From NCBI GenBank assembly GCA_963921425.1, contig OY992839.1, forward strand, positions 7,109,409 to 7,173,408: a stretch of 64,000 nt of DNA. Reading direction: 5' to 3'. The stretch's first letter is position 1. Each line of letters begins with the position of its first letter. The DNA comes from Dryas octopetala. Taxonomy: Eukaryota > Streptophyta > Magnoliopsida > Rosales > Rosaceae. Positions 1 to 11,554 of this stretch are shown piece after piece. Position numbers and translations under genes: made by a program. A model generated the notes under the pieces. The model was given only the letters and a program-made list of their open reading frames with translations. It was not told the origin of the DNA and did no database searches.

Positions 1-430
1 GTACATATTTATATATTTAACCTTAATCTTTACATAGCAGGAATTTCACAAGTGTTCCAAACACTGATTTAACAAAGATCATTACAGGAATATAGGTCAG
101 CTATCACTCAGCTATCTAGATTACATCACACATTTCCTAATATATTCTACTGATCTCAAAAGACTGGAAGTAGCTTACTCGAACTCAAATCACCCTGCTC
201 ATGGATTAGCTGACCTCTGATAATGAGCATATAACAAATACATAAATCTGCAAGAGAATCAAAAAATCATATTTCAGAGTTAGAAACATGCCATTATCGA
301 AGTCAAAAGAGTTGCTCAGCAAACATTAAACCAAATCAAAATGTTTATATAAAAAATCATAAATGAAAATTAAGAAAACTAAATAGAGAAACTCAAACTT
401 TAAAAACAAAAAACAAAAGACAAAGAAACC

Positions 431-870
431 TGTTTGTTTTTGGGCTTAGATTGAGTAGATCTTGCAGATTGATGTCGCCAAAAATGGAGGAGGAGAGTCG
501 CGGCTGTTAGGGTTTCGAACCGCCGCCTAGGGTGGTCATCAAGATGATCTGAAAGCACCCATCAACTCAGAGCGATGAGCAAGTGAAGATGAGAGTGGTT
601 TGACATACCTCCATCGCCGGAATAATGTAATCGCCGGCAAAAAGGAGGTTTATGTGTGACTTTAAATCATGTCGATGGCTGGGTGTTCGGGTTGACGAAG
701 ACCAGAGGAGGAAAGATGAGAGGGAGATGAGCGTTTTGGTGGTGGTCTCGTCACCATTGGAGGCCGGACGGAGGTGGAGTCTCCGGAGAAGACTCACGGT
801 AGAGAAGAGAGAAGTGAGAAGTGAGAAAGAGAGGTGCGGCTGTGTTGAGGAGGAAAAGAGAAAGTGATTG
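431..870 (-). other. possible 5' end of an unidentified gene, or a captured gene fragment
   Basis: Read on the minus strand, this stretch looks like a plant 5' region. It has pyrimidine-rich leader-like DNA, a 76-codon open frame starting at 797, and a possible splice donor (GATGGAG/GTATGT) near 609, followed by GC-richer DNA with a 'TTAGGGTTTCGAACCGCC' type sequence. I recognise no protein family in the open frame, which is rich in Ser, Leu and Thr. The rest of any gene would lie left of the window. A transposon-captured fragment is an equal alternative. Confidence 0.2.
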
Positions 871-1885
871 TTGTAGATGGGTTTTTAACATTTTATAATA
901 AAACCCTAGGTTGCAAAATTACAATTATAACATCTCACACAAAATTTTAATAAAATATGCAGTAGGATACTAGGAAATAAATTTATAATTTTCTAAATAG
1001 ATTTTCAAAAGTTTTGTAATTCCACTATTTTTCCTACGTTTAAGTATAGGTGCAATTGCAAATTCCTGGCAAAATAAAAGGTATAGGTGCAAATTCTAAC
1101 TAAATTTGGTGAACATTCTATTACCTACTCCCACTAATTTTCTATTTTGGTTACCATTTTTGTTTAGCCACTTATTAGTTAACCATTGTACAAATTAGTG
1201 GATCCTAAGATAACTATTAACTCCACCAAAATTTTTAAAAACAACTAAAATATTAATTGGTGACTCAAAAAAATGTCATTTGTCACTAACTTCAATCTAG
1301 TTTCAATTCAAAGTGGCTTTAAGCCATATTTGTTGTAGTGTATATAATGAGGAAAGCTTTTTCACATAAGATCTGCTATTGTCACGTACTCTTGCTGCTT
1401 CTAGACTGTCCATTTGGATTACAGAATTCGATGTGCATAAAGGTCCCAATGAGGTGAGTTAAACTCTAGGGCAAAGTGCTAAACAATCTGAATTTATTGG
1501 TACTAATGTTTTGGTAGTAATTACTTATATATGACTAATCTGAATAATTGGATCGCTCAGAAATTGAATGTGGCAAGCTGCACCAAACTAGCAGCTGTGT
1601 CCTAGCATCTATCGCAGCTCCAATATTTCTTTTTATTATATTAGAGGGAATCGAATTTTAAACCTAACCTAATACTAACCATTACCCCACCCATTATCAC
1701 CACTTGGGCTAACCCCAAAGACTTGCAGCTCCAAATTTTTGCTTGAGAATATTATTCAATATAATATATCCAAGAGTTTTGTTATCAATATGTAGCACAT
1801 TGCTTACCACACGTACAATACAAAAATAGGTGCCAACTATAATATACATATGAATGGCAGACCCAGCTGCAATGTTTTATCTTTT
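871..1885. other. AT-rich intergenic DNA, no gene seen
   Basis: About 1 kb of AT-rich sequence with many stops in all frames. I see no coding motif, RNA gene or clear repeat boundary. Confidence 0.5.
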
Positions 1886-2423
1886 GGTCAATTACAAAAT
1901 ACTTATATTAACTATAGTGTCACTTTCAATTTGGAACATGCATGAGTTTTAAAACTTGACAATTAGCTAGGTACACAACTTTTGCTCTATTTGACAATTA
2001 CATACATTCTGTCGCGCGCTCCTCTTGTTAGATCCGTCATTTTCTGCTTATATGTCCATGTTAAATACCATGTGGTGCTAACAGGACGTATCTTTTCAAC
2101 ATTTTAGATTCCAGCTTACTCTTTTCTGCCCATAATTAAGCTGAGTATTTAAGACATAAGAATGAGCTGTAATACCTATTTGATAGACATGAAAGAGCGA
2201 TTTGGAATCCAAAGTATTGGAAAGATGGGTCCCACTTGTGTCACGTGACATTTAACATCGACACATAAGCAGAAAACGGTGGATCTAACGGAAGGGGTGA
2301 CGCAAGGTATTTAATTGTCAAGCGGAGCAAAAATTGTGTACCTAGCTAATTGTCAAGTTTTGGAACCTATGTACCAAATTGAAAGTGACACTATAGTTAG
2401 TGTAAATATTTTGTAATTGATCC
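1886..2423. mobile_element. 538-bp foldback MITE, Mutator-like
   Basis: The ends are long inverted repeats. The left begins GGTCAATTACAAAATA and the right ends TATTTTGTAATTGATCC. Matching blocks continue inward (AACTATAGTGTCACTTTCAA on the left and its complement on the right, then the GTACACA and CAGAAAA regions). The element is flanked by the direct repeat TTTTATCTTTT at 1875-1885 and 2424-2434. A 9-bp duplication within this repeat fits Mutator-type insertion. There is no coding capacity, so it is non-autonomous. Confidence 0.75.
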
Positions 2424-2599
2424 TTTTATCTTTTTAATACATTGAATGTGATCGAATTCATGATATAGCTAGAACTGTAATTCCCCTTTTCCTCACTCTC
2501 CACTCATCACGTAGAGGCTATCCCCAAGGCTCTATGTTATATGACCAAATCACGCCTCAATTTGATTTATTTATTTTTGTCTGAATGTTTGAATTGATT

Positions 2600-3420
2600 G
2601 GCAGTTTTATTTTTTTCGATTGAAATATAATTTTATTGAAAAAAAACAAAAAGAGTTATAATGATTGAAGCTGTTGTTGAATGCATACAGGAGCTTCCCC
2701 ACCTAACTAGCTAGTAAGATCCCTACAATGTAAAGCAAAACAGGCAAGAGTATGACATGTCCCATTACAATTAATTATAAACACATAACTACAATTAGCC
2801 TCGAAAGATTGAATTCAAGCTCTCTTAGCCTCCTGGCCCGGCCTCCTCCAAAAGGTGCTTATCATGAGCTAATTAAATCATCATTCATCTTCTGAAATCG
2901 GGATATGATAGTTTGAGCATCATACTCCAAAAGGATAGAAGAAAACCCAGCACCTAAGACAAACAAGATCTCGTGTAAAAGTGCCAATATCTCTACTTGT
3001 TGAGAGGAAGTAACACGACCAAGGGGTTGGGCCATAACTACCACAACCTCTCTGTGCGATCATAAACAATCGTACTTGCATCACCCATTCCCAAAACACC
3101 ATCGAACTTGAAAAATAACTGAAAAAATCAACAAGAAACTTACGAGAGTTCATCTCTATTAACAATAAGTAAGAGAAAAACCCTAAATTAACAAGCCAAT
3201 ATCTTTAAGAATAAGAAAGGGGACTCAACAAACCAAAACTATAACCCCTCAACCAAAACTATAACCCCTCAACCAAAACTAGAACTAACCGTTGATCAAA
3301 GAGGGACTCGACAAACTATGAAAGTTAAAACACCAGCCTGCAGCGGCCTAGGATTTCAGGTTGCCGAAGACAAAGTTTTGAGGTTTTTTCTCTCTAGCGG
3401 CTACGATTTTTTCTTTCCTC
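2600..3420 (-). mobile_element. degenerate LINE 3' end (RNase H-like relic)
   Basis: On the minus strand, broken frames between about 3,165 and 2,862 resemble the RNase H-like domain that ends many plant LINE polyproteins. One stretch reads like 'EILALLHEILFVLGAGFSS' followed by an acidic LEYDAQ segment, matching the helix-then-acidic-residue pattern of that domain. The frame shifts at least once. Minus-strand A-rich sequence with an AATAAA-like stretch at about 2,610-2,650 fits a LINE tail. It is inactive. A gene-derived RNase H-like protein is less likely given the broken frame. Confidence 0.45.
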
Positions 3421-3942
3421 CACCAAAATGGGGTATGACGATATACTGTGTTAAAAAATATAAAAGAAATTCTATATATCTATAATCGAAAATCAATACA
3501 ACAGTCCCAATTACCAGATATGAATGATCACTTACCTGATATTTAATTATCTAGCACGTATATCACCAGAATAGTCGTTTAGATGATGAAAGTTTGGAAA
3601 AAGAACATACATATACAGAAATAATAGTTTTCTATGGGCCATAGCTAGGTAAGGTCATTAATTCTCTTCACATTTTTTCTTCAAAGAGTTAGGTCCTTTG
3701 ACCAATTGATTAAGTAATGTGGACCATTGTGTTCTTGTCTAGTTAATTTATCTCGTTAATCCTCTCCGGTCTCCCCTTAATTATCATGATGGATAGCAAT
3801 TACCTTGAATCAGCAAAGTGGAGCCGGTTTCATTGACCATATATATATAGAATTGGTCATCTTTGAAGCTTCCTCGACCAGACAGAAATATATATCCGAA
3901 ATCATCATCAATATTGTAGAATTTGGAATATATACTCCCGGA
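3421..3942. other. AT-rich intergenic DNA up to the inverted-duplication boundary
   Basis: No gene or RNA is visible. Homology to the right arm begins near 3,943, at the GATGCATATATGAAG segment. Confidence 0.4.
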
Positions 3943-4697
3943 AGATGCATATATGAAGAAAAAGCTTTACGTGGTGTCCGGTGTACGTAATTTTATTTTG
4001 TTTTTGAATTTTCAACTTTTTTTTTTTTGTCATTAGTTTTGCTGCTTGTTTTGTATCTGGTATTTTGTTGATCTTGCTCTCATTTTGTTGCAATACACAT
4101 ACAAGGTTACAAACCTAGCTACCTAATCCAGCAAATATGTGACTAGGTAATTTAATTCATTACGACCTAAGATAATAGATAGGAAGGTGGCGGGAACAAG
4201 GGCTATATGGATGATTCATGACCAGCTGGGTTTCAAGTCGGTCGGCCGAAAAAGTCCATAGCCGAGTCCAAGTCAAGGTCAGTCAATGATAGCTATATTT
4301 AGCTAACTGCCCTTATTTTCGTTCAAAGTCTCACGTATTAAAGAGGTCGGAACCACATGCATGTAAGTTGTGAGATGGAAGTCACAAATGTCACACATAT
4401 GACTATCACATATATGTACAAAAATTTTATTGTTAAAAGCCTTTACGTAATTGTAAATGGCAAAGACTGACTATGGGTTGCAGCTATATATTTTCAATAA
4501 TATTAGAATTATCAAATTTATTCACAAAATATATTCACACGAAATGATATAGTCTTATTTGAAATATAAAGTGAGAAATGAAACACTGCCAATATTGTAC
4601 GCAGAAAAAAAAGGACACAGCTTAAAAATTTGAAGTCGTAAATTCGTCATACCAAAAAAAGTTTGACTTTTCAATAGTTACTCTCTAGCATCTATCT

Positions 4698-4707
4698 CTA
4701 TATAAAC
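4698..4707 (+). promoter_or_regulatory. TATA box of the basic secretory protein gene
   Basis: CTATATAAAC lies about 75-85 bp before the ATG at 4,782. That leaves a leader of roughly 50 bp if transcription starts about 30 bp downstream. The position and consensus fit a plant TATA box; it has not been tested. Confidence 0.6.
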
Positions 4708-4781
4708 CATAGAGCAATAGCACATTTGTACAAAATCAAAACCAAAAACAAAGGCATATATATATACTAGCTTTCACAACA

Positions 4782-5465
4782 ATGGTTCAGTACTACAACA
4801 TGCTTGTCCTCTCCTTGCTCATCTCACTAGCAGCCCTTCATGGCTCCCATGCAGTCGACTACGTCGTCACCAACACCGCCGGCACATCCCCCGGCGGCGT
4901 CCGCTTCGACAATGAACTTGGAGCCGACTTCAGCAAGCAAACCCTAATCTCGGCCACCGACTTCATATGGCGCCTATTCCAGCAGAACACGCCCGAAGAC
5001 CAAAAGAGCGTGGCGAAAGTCAGCCTCTTCATCGACAACATGGATGGCGTTGCGTACACGAGCAACGACGAAATCCACGTCAGCGCCAGCTACATAGCCG
5101 GCTACTCCGGGGACCTGAAGGGGGAGTTCAGCGGCGTGCTTTACCACGAATCCGCGCACGTGTGGCAGTGGAACGGGAACGGCCAGACCCCCGGGGGTTT
5201 GATCGAAGGGATCGCCGACTACGTGAGGTTGAAGGCCAGGTACGTGCCGGGCCACTGGGTGCAACCGGGACAGGGCGATAGGTGGGACCAGGGCTACGAC
5301 GTTACGGCGAGGTTTTTGGACTATTTAAATGGTCTGAGAAATGGGTTTGTGGCTGAGTTGAACAAGAAGATGAGGAGTGGTTATAGTGCTGATTATTTTG
5401 TTCAGCTGCTGGGGAAGAGTGTTGATCAGCTCTGGACTGACTACAAGGCCAAGTATGCTACATAA
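4782..5465 (+). CDS. plant basic secretory protein (BSP family, peptidase-like), secreted
   Basis: The single-exon gene encodes 227 residues. Residues 1-24 form a signal peptide (hydrophobic core LVLSLLISLAAL, likely cut after GSHA), so the product should enter the secretory pathway and reach the apoplast. The mature part matches the plant basic secretory protein family. It contains HESAH at residues 122-126 followed by VWQW, an HExxH zinc-protease-like signature, then the family block GLIEGIADYVRLKA. The length is usual for the family. These proteins are linked in other plants to defence responses, and a metalloprotease role is proposed from the HExxH motif; no substrate can be named here. 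A TATA box lies upstream. A broken inverted copy lies at 52,007-53,142, so this is the functional copy in the window. Confidence 0.9.
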   Translation: MVQYYNMLVLSLLISLAALHGSHAVDYVVTNTAGTSPGGVRFDNELGADFSKQTLISATDFIWRLFQQNTPEDQKSVAKVSLFIDNMDGVAYTSNDEIHVSASYIAGYSGDLKGEFSGVLYHESAHVWQWNGNGQTPGGLIEGIADYVRLKARYVPGHWVQPGQGDRWDQGYDVTARFLDYLNGLRNGFVAELNKKMRSGYSADYFVQLLGKSVDQLWTDYKAKYAT

Positions 5466-6109
5466 GGGCAGTGGGATTTAATTATATCCAACCCAAGATA
5501 GAATAAAATGTTGTATGATTGTATTAGATGATCCAATATTTCAATTGTCTCAATAAGTTGATATGCACCGATGGTGTGCACGTATTATAATAAAATTGAC
5601 TTAATGAATAATTTAATCTTTTAAGTTAACACTCTTACAAAATAATATGTATAATTAACAAAACTTTATTGATGATTCATAATCTGATAACATAATATAT
5701 ATAATTATCATTCATAATCTTTTGTGTGCCTTGTCAAAGCCTTCTCGTCTTTCTCATGTTAGAAAACCTGGCATAAGACAGCCAATGACTTCTCTGGTTT
5801 ATCAAATCGATCAAAGTTGTCCTCTTTGGATATCATAACTTATTTCTCACCAACATGGATTTAGAAATCTTTGTAAACTATGTTTGATTTACCACTATTC
5901 TCGTATATATGAATTCAATATTTGAAATTCAACTTTATTAAAAGGTTGTGAGATCTAATACTACAAAAAGATTTGTTGCGCCTTTAACACTATTTATAGA
6001 AAACTAATGCTACCATGCATATACATTAATTGATCACATGATATGACAATTGATACCTACATTAGTTGATTATAATGTTGTTTTTCTGGCTCTTAATTGT
6101 CTTTGTCCA

Positions 6110-6230
6110 TTTCAGCTCGAGTCTTTATTTTTTTTTGTCTCTGGCCAAAATGACTCGAGCTTATTTGCCTCTTTTAAAACTAGCTCGAGTTTACTGCTCG
6201 CTGGAAATTTTGACTCGAGCTCTTTTGCTG
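6110..6230. repeat. four CTCGAG-centred repeats
   Basis: CTCGAG occurs at 6,116, 6,154, 6,184 and 6,214, spaced 38, 30 and 30 bp, in alternating AGCTCGAGT / GACTCGAGC contexts. In the right arm the block is kept, but two of the four sites read CTCAAG, a CpG-to-CpA change. Function unknown. Confidence 0.6.
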
Positions 6231-6544
6231 ACTTTTGGGTTGTTTTTTTTAATGTTTTTCCACAAAAGATGTGTGCAACATGCAACACACCACATATTCG
6301 ATTTTCAACATATGATCTGGATTAGATCTTGCAAAGCTACATCTCCATTAAGAGCAGTACATTGCACAAATATATATATATATACAAGTGGTAGATCGCA
6401 AGTCACAACCATAGATAGCAATAATAACCTGCAACTAGTCCAAAACCTCAAAAGCAAAGGAGAAGAATATTCCCAATAATACCTACTTTTTCCGGAAGGT
6501 ATATATATATATATATATATATGACAAATTCATAAAGAGTGATA

Positions 6545-6815
6545 TCACGTGGGTTCAACTCTCAATGCAATTCAATAATTTGAACCGTTCATTTGTTAAA
6601 AGACTCCACTCAAGGATTATTTTTACAAAAGAACTAATTAAATCATAAACCATTTAGTCATGATAGCTTAGTATTTTCTATAAACACAATATTTTTTATA
6701 ATAACTGAAATAATCATGACACTAATCAATGATAAAACGAGTTTTGATTTTGCTGATTTTTTACATGGATAATTCTTAAATGACTATCTAAAAATTAAAT
6801 GGTCCGACTCACCGG
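6545..6815. repeat. imperfect foldback (MITE-like) sequence
   Basis: The halves are imperfect inverted repeats. TTTGAACCGTTCATTTGTTAA on the left pairs with the ...CTAAAAATTAAATGGTCCGA region on the right, and CATAAACCATTTAGTCATGA with the ATCATGACACTAATCAATGA region. It shares the AACCGTTCA...TTAA end motif with the foldbacks at 12.33-12.58 and 36.65-37.06 kb. A copy lies at about 50,545-50,840 in the right arm. I could not define a target duplication. Confidence 0.45.
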
Positions 6816-8022
6816 ATCCCTTTAACTAATAACTTTCGTTGGAATCTCTATCACATTTGCACACAACATATATATATATATATGGAATTCATATGGTTTA
6901 TTAATTATTAATGTTATTATCATTATCATTATTTTCCGCTTACATGGCTTAAGCCAATTATTTGAAAAATATGGACAACAACTATTAACATGGACAGGGC
7001 TTACATGGTGTGCATTTCAATATTGACACCAAAATACTAGTGTCCTTCTCCCCCGTGACTTGGACCAGAATCGTTGATTCGTTCTTGTACCCGACCATGC
7101 ATGGCTATTTCGTTGATTCGTTCGAAACTCTGAGATCTTAGATTACCAGCCATTTTTAATTAGGTGGTTTTACCTCAAAGCAATTCAACTTCTAGCTAGA
7201 ATTGCATAAGAATGTTGGTTGGTATAGGCCTTACAAGACTCTAATATATAAGTCACAAGTTACAACAGAAATTGAGAAATATCCAAACAAGACACTGTAG
7301 CAAGATGAAATTGTAAATCTCATCTCCAAGGTTTTCATCCAAACACACCCAGATGTTTAGTGAATTTTAGTGTTGAGATAACTAAAATGGGACGTGAAAC
7401 AATAGTGATGGCCTCACCAACAAGTCAACAACTTATGTTAGTTGCTTAAGCGTTTGAATGCTGTAAAAATCATCCTGGCTCTACAGCAATTTTTCTGATG
7501 CGCATATGGTCTTATGTCGATTATATTGTGCATAAAATGGGCATAGAAATATCCTGATGTTGGTTGAATCAAGACTAAGATGTAAATTATCGAAAAAATG
7601 CAGTCTCATTGGAATTAGTCCAAGTGGTGAAAAGGGGAAAATGTTGGGTTAAAATTACGAATTGTCTGTTCCACTTCCTCCAAAGTAACAAAAGAAAAAT
7701 GCATTACTCCTACTAGATTCATGGTTCACAAAAATCTCTAACAGTTTTCGCCTACCTTCCGTCTCTCTCCCAAAAATCTCTAACTCTTGATTCTAGGGCT
7801 GTTTTTTTTTTCCTGTCTCTTAGTTCTCCTTAAATTTCGGTAAAATGTTGAATGAGTTGAGAGGCATATAGAGGAATATCAAGGGGGACAATAAGCATTC
7901 ACAGGTCACAGCACAGAAGAAGTGAATACATATTACACAAAAAGAGCCGAAAGAGCAATGTTTTTATTTGGTAATCAAGTGGGACAATAAGCATTAACCA
8001 TCTCATTACTGAAGTTGTTTTA

Positions 8023-8158
8023 TTACTGGAGTTGTTGAATGACTAAAACAACTTCAGCAATGTCCTGAAATTTTCTCATTAACCATCTCATTACTGGAGT
8101 TGTTGAATGGCTGAAACAACTTCAGCAATGTCCTGAAATTTTCTCCTCTCCTTAAGCA
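8023..8158 (-). repeat. 68-bp tandem duplication at the kinase stop codon
   Basis: Units start at 8,023 and 8,091, each beginning TTACTGGAGTTGTTGAATG. The inner unit contains the last codons and stop of the kinase; the outer is a 3'-UTR duplicate. The right-arm kinase has the same duplication, so it predates the arm duplication. Confidence 0.8.
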
Positions 8159-11100
8159 GCAGCTTTGCCAACTCAAGAGCACGTCGCTCACAACCTGCCC
8201 TTTTGCTAGCATCAGTGATTGATTCGAAGTCTTCAACATGTGCCACACCAACAATCCTCCTGTCAATAAAAATAAAACATTATTACCAGCTCAAAAATTT
8301 CTCTAATGAGCAAACAGTATGCTTCTTAAGGAGTTAAATGATCATTGTAATTATGGCACAAATTACAAAGAGGAAAGCATATTCAGGACAAATGGCCATT
8401 GCAATGAAAGATTGGTGAAGAGGATTCTGGTTAAGGATCAAAGTACATGGGATATACATGGTTGATAAACTGTACACAAATGAGCTGAACTACAGAAGAA
8501 ATAGTGTTGCTTATTTAGCCCTCAATTTTTTTACATTTGAAAGTATCTTATGATGAGTTATTTGACATTCGTACATTACGGGAAGCCAAAGCAAAATGTT
8601 AACTTTTCAAAAGAAACAAACATCAAAGTTATAAGCACAAAGCAAACATGGCATATGTTAGAAATAAAGAAATCTGTAGTCTGCCTCCTCACCTTATCAT
8701 TTTCGCAGCACCAAATCCAAGGCTGTCATGAAACAAATCTTTAATAAATTTCTTTTGTACAAGCTGTCGAAGCTCAGAGTTGTTATAAATTGCAGGAAGA
8801 TATGCGTCACCGGAATCTTTGTTCGCATCCCATAGTGCGATGAATTTTCTGTGGAAAAGATTCCAAGTGTTTTCAAGTATCCTCAAAATCCAATCCTTGT
8901 ATGCCTGCATCATAAAGCACATTTAACAACAACTTAGATGGATAACAATAACTGAGCTTAAGCCAAGTCAAAGTACAACTTAGGAGTCGTCTATAACTGA
9001 AAATGAATAAATATAAATGGCTGTTAGATGACATTATTCAGAATAATATAGTATCTAATTATCTATCTAAGAATAACTCAGAAATCAAACTGAATTAAGA
9101 AATCATGTCACAAGAACTAGAATACTTGAAAATAATTCATCAAGAAGAAAAGAATAATTGAAAATAACAAGTCAAGGAGACAATGGACCAGAACATACTT
9201 TTCGATCATTCTGTTCATCAGCATGCCCATCTTGTGCAAAGAAAGCCAAAATCAAGTTTCCCAAAAAAGCTCCAATATCAAAACCCATTGGTCCATAAAA
9301 TGCAAATTCTGGATCTATTACTTGAGTTGATTCATGAGTCACCATTACAGAACCAGTGTGAAGATCTCCATGTATTAGGGCTTGGGCTCTCTCACAGAAC
9401 CTACAGGAAAGGCAACTTGATCATTCAGATGAAAATTTAAAATGATGCAATCACATATAGAGTAGTACTGCCACTAAGATAAGATAGTTTCATTACAAAG
9501 ATTTCAACTCAGCAATTTCAAGCTTCAAAGCATTATCCTCCCGAACAGCCTCAGCATCAGAATCAAGATAAGGAGAAGTGTTCCGGTTGTATTGTGATAC
9601 TTTGTAAGGGTCAGAAAAAACAACCTGCTCAGTGAGCCTACATAACTCCACATTCCCACAAAATTCAGCAACTGCAGAGAGTACACATCCAGATAAGTTA
9701 ATGAAAAGATATAAATCATAGTAAATAAATTCTTTTATGACGCAAAATTGAAATGGAAATAAATCAGAACACTTTGAAGTCAATTTTAAAATACCAAAAT
9801 TCAGGCTGAGTTACTTTTTTCTCCTTTTTTTTTTTGGGATAGGAAACTTAAACTTTTATTAATGGAAGAATATGGTTACAAAAAAGACGGACAAGAAGTC
9901 CCTTTAAGCACAACCAATTACCATAGCTTAACAAAATTATGTTACTTCAACTAAAATTCCCACCCAATGCATATGAATCATACTAAAAGGAATGTCCCTA
10001 AAATTCTTAGACAATGATGCCTATAGAGAGGCCTGATATATGATTCTGTCCCAAATAACGTCCACCTTGTCATCAACTATTCTTTTATTTCTTTCCAACC
10101 ACACACTCCCAATTAGAAGCCAAAAACTATATATCGCAAAAGAGTAATAACTTTCTTCTTGGCCCCAGCAACCAAAAAATCCCCAGCCAACAATTGCAAG
10201 TTTCTTTCCCAAACCCATACCACTCCAAAAATGCAAGAAATTACTCCAAATTTGCAATGTTAGAGAACAATGCAAACAGATATGACCGGCACTATTGTTG
10301 GCATCTTTGGAAAAACACACCAATGTAGAGATAAGAAAGCATAGTTCTTGTAGAGCATATCACAAGTACTAATTTTCCAATGTAGCAGTGAACCACTATG
10401 TAAGAATATTTTACTTTAGTAGGTATCCAGTCTTCCAAATTATTATATGGTTCAAAAACAGGGTAGATTGAATTTACTAATATAGAATGAAAAATAAAAA
10501 TTAAAACATGAAAAGACTCCTGACCCGTGAATAGTCCAACAACTTTGGTCGAACTGAACTGAATTCAACAAGATATTATCAATCTAAGACAACAATTCTA
10601 AGAACCCTGTGAATTTCCTATCATTTAGGCCGAATATTAGCCAAACTATTATCTGGTCTAACTTGCAACCACAACTGGAGAACATGGTGCATGATTATTC
10701 TCTCCCCAAACCAAGCAAAATCATTGTCAGAATTCAAAACTGTACCAAAGCAAATATTCAACCAAGCAAGAACCAAAGCAAATATCCAGTCAAATGTCAC
10801 ATTGTAATGTATGAATCACATGAATTCCACATAAAGCATCTCAACATGATGCATTCTATCTCTAATATGTTATTAGAAAACAAACCAAGCACATGACAAG
10901 TAAAAAACTTAAACATTACATACCACCACTTTTGTGCTCTGTGGTAGAATGATGAAGGAGGGATGTGAAGAACAGGGTCCTTGCCATATAGTCTGACATG
11001 TGGTCTGCCAGCAAAGGGTACTCAATCCCAGCAATCAATCCTTTTCTCAAGATGATATGTGGAGGCTCCAAATAGCGCATGCCAATCAAAGACATGGTCC

Positions 11101-11554
11101 GATCAAAATGGTAAACTTCAGGCACATGATCAGGACTCAAACGACCATGCTCCCTCAGCGCCAATACCTCGAAATAAGCTCGTTCCTTTGTCATTGGCCA
11201 TGACTCCCCTATACAACGTATGTATGGAAGAGCCTGCAAAATCCCAATTAAAGCTTTTTAATGACTTTCATTTTTCCTCAATCAAGGTCAAATCTTTAGT
11301 CCGACCCAATAGAATTTTGATCGAATTAGCAGGAACCCATTACGACCCAAATCGTGAAAACCCATTACCTGCTTGATGACGAAGGACCCAGTTGAGCCAA
11401 CGACGATGAAGACGAAGTTGAGGTTGCCATCACCCACTTCTTTGATCGTTAAGCCGTGTAGGTTGTTGTTGAGCTTGGAAGAGAGAGAGGGTGTGGCCTT
11501 TATGTAGTCTATGAGGGACTTGTCGTCCAGTGGGCGAAACTCAGAGAAGGCCAT
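8091..11554 (-). CDS. MTK: S-methyl-5-thioribose kinase (left-arm copy)
   Basis: The enzyme phosphorylates 5-methylthioribose with ATP in the cytosol, a step of the methionine salvage (Yang) cycle that recycles methylthioadenosine from ethylene, polyamine and nicotianamine synthesis. Six exons join in frame: 11,369-11,554; 10,924-11,233; 9,497-9,671; 9,199-9,400; 8,693-8,904; 8,091-8,259. All introns are GT-AG. The product is 417 residues, matching plant MTKs (~420). The N-terminus begins [14 protein letters not shown], with the nucleotide-loop-like [11 protein letters not shown]. The catalytic loop is [11 protein letters not shown] with D236, and the metal-binding segment is IDPEF (D253). 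Intron 2 (1.25 kb) holds a LINE fragment. The reverse copy at 45,703-49,189 has identical exon lengths. This copy keeps canonical Gly240 and is probably fully active. Confidence 0.95.
9826..10440 (-). mobile_element. 5'-truncated LINE fragment in kinase intron 2
   Basis: On the minus strand this encodes a zf-RVT-like segment: a Cys-x-x-His type [11 protein letters not shown] block, followed by tryptophan-rich sequence and [11 protein letters not shown], typical of the region after reverse transcriptase in plant LINEs. The minus-strand end is A-rich (poly-T on plus at 9,826-9,836) after TTAATAAAAGTTT. The same fragment lies in the same intron of the right-arm kinase (about 46,800-47,430), so it inserted before the duplication. 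Confidence 0.65.

Larger units (their letters stand above)
5466..8022. other. intergenic DNA between secretory protein and kinase genes
   Basis: AT-rich noncoding sequence, also present in reverse at about 49.2-52.0 kb. It contains the CTCGAG-bearing repeat block, an imperfect foldback sequence, and (TA)n runs at about 6,500-6,522 and 6,870-6,884. I see no gene or RNA. Confidence 0.6.

Noticed and set aside
4859..5281. Additional open frames over the basic secretory protein gene
   Set aside because: GC-rich third positions of the real gene open the other frames; only the plus frame from 4,782 has the signal peptide and HExxH motif.
9183..9440. Plus-strand open frame over kinase exon 4
   Set aside because: Shadow of the minus-strand exon, which has the HGDLH catalytic loop and correct splice sites.
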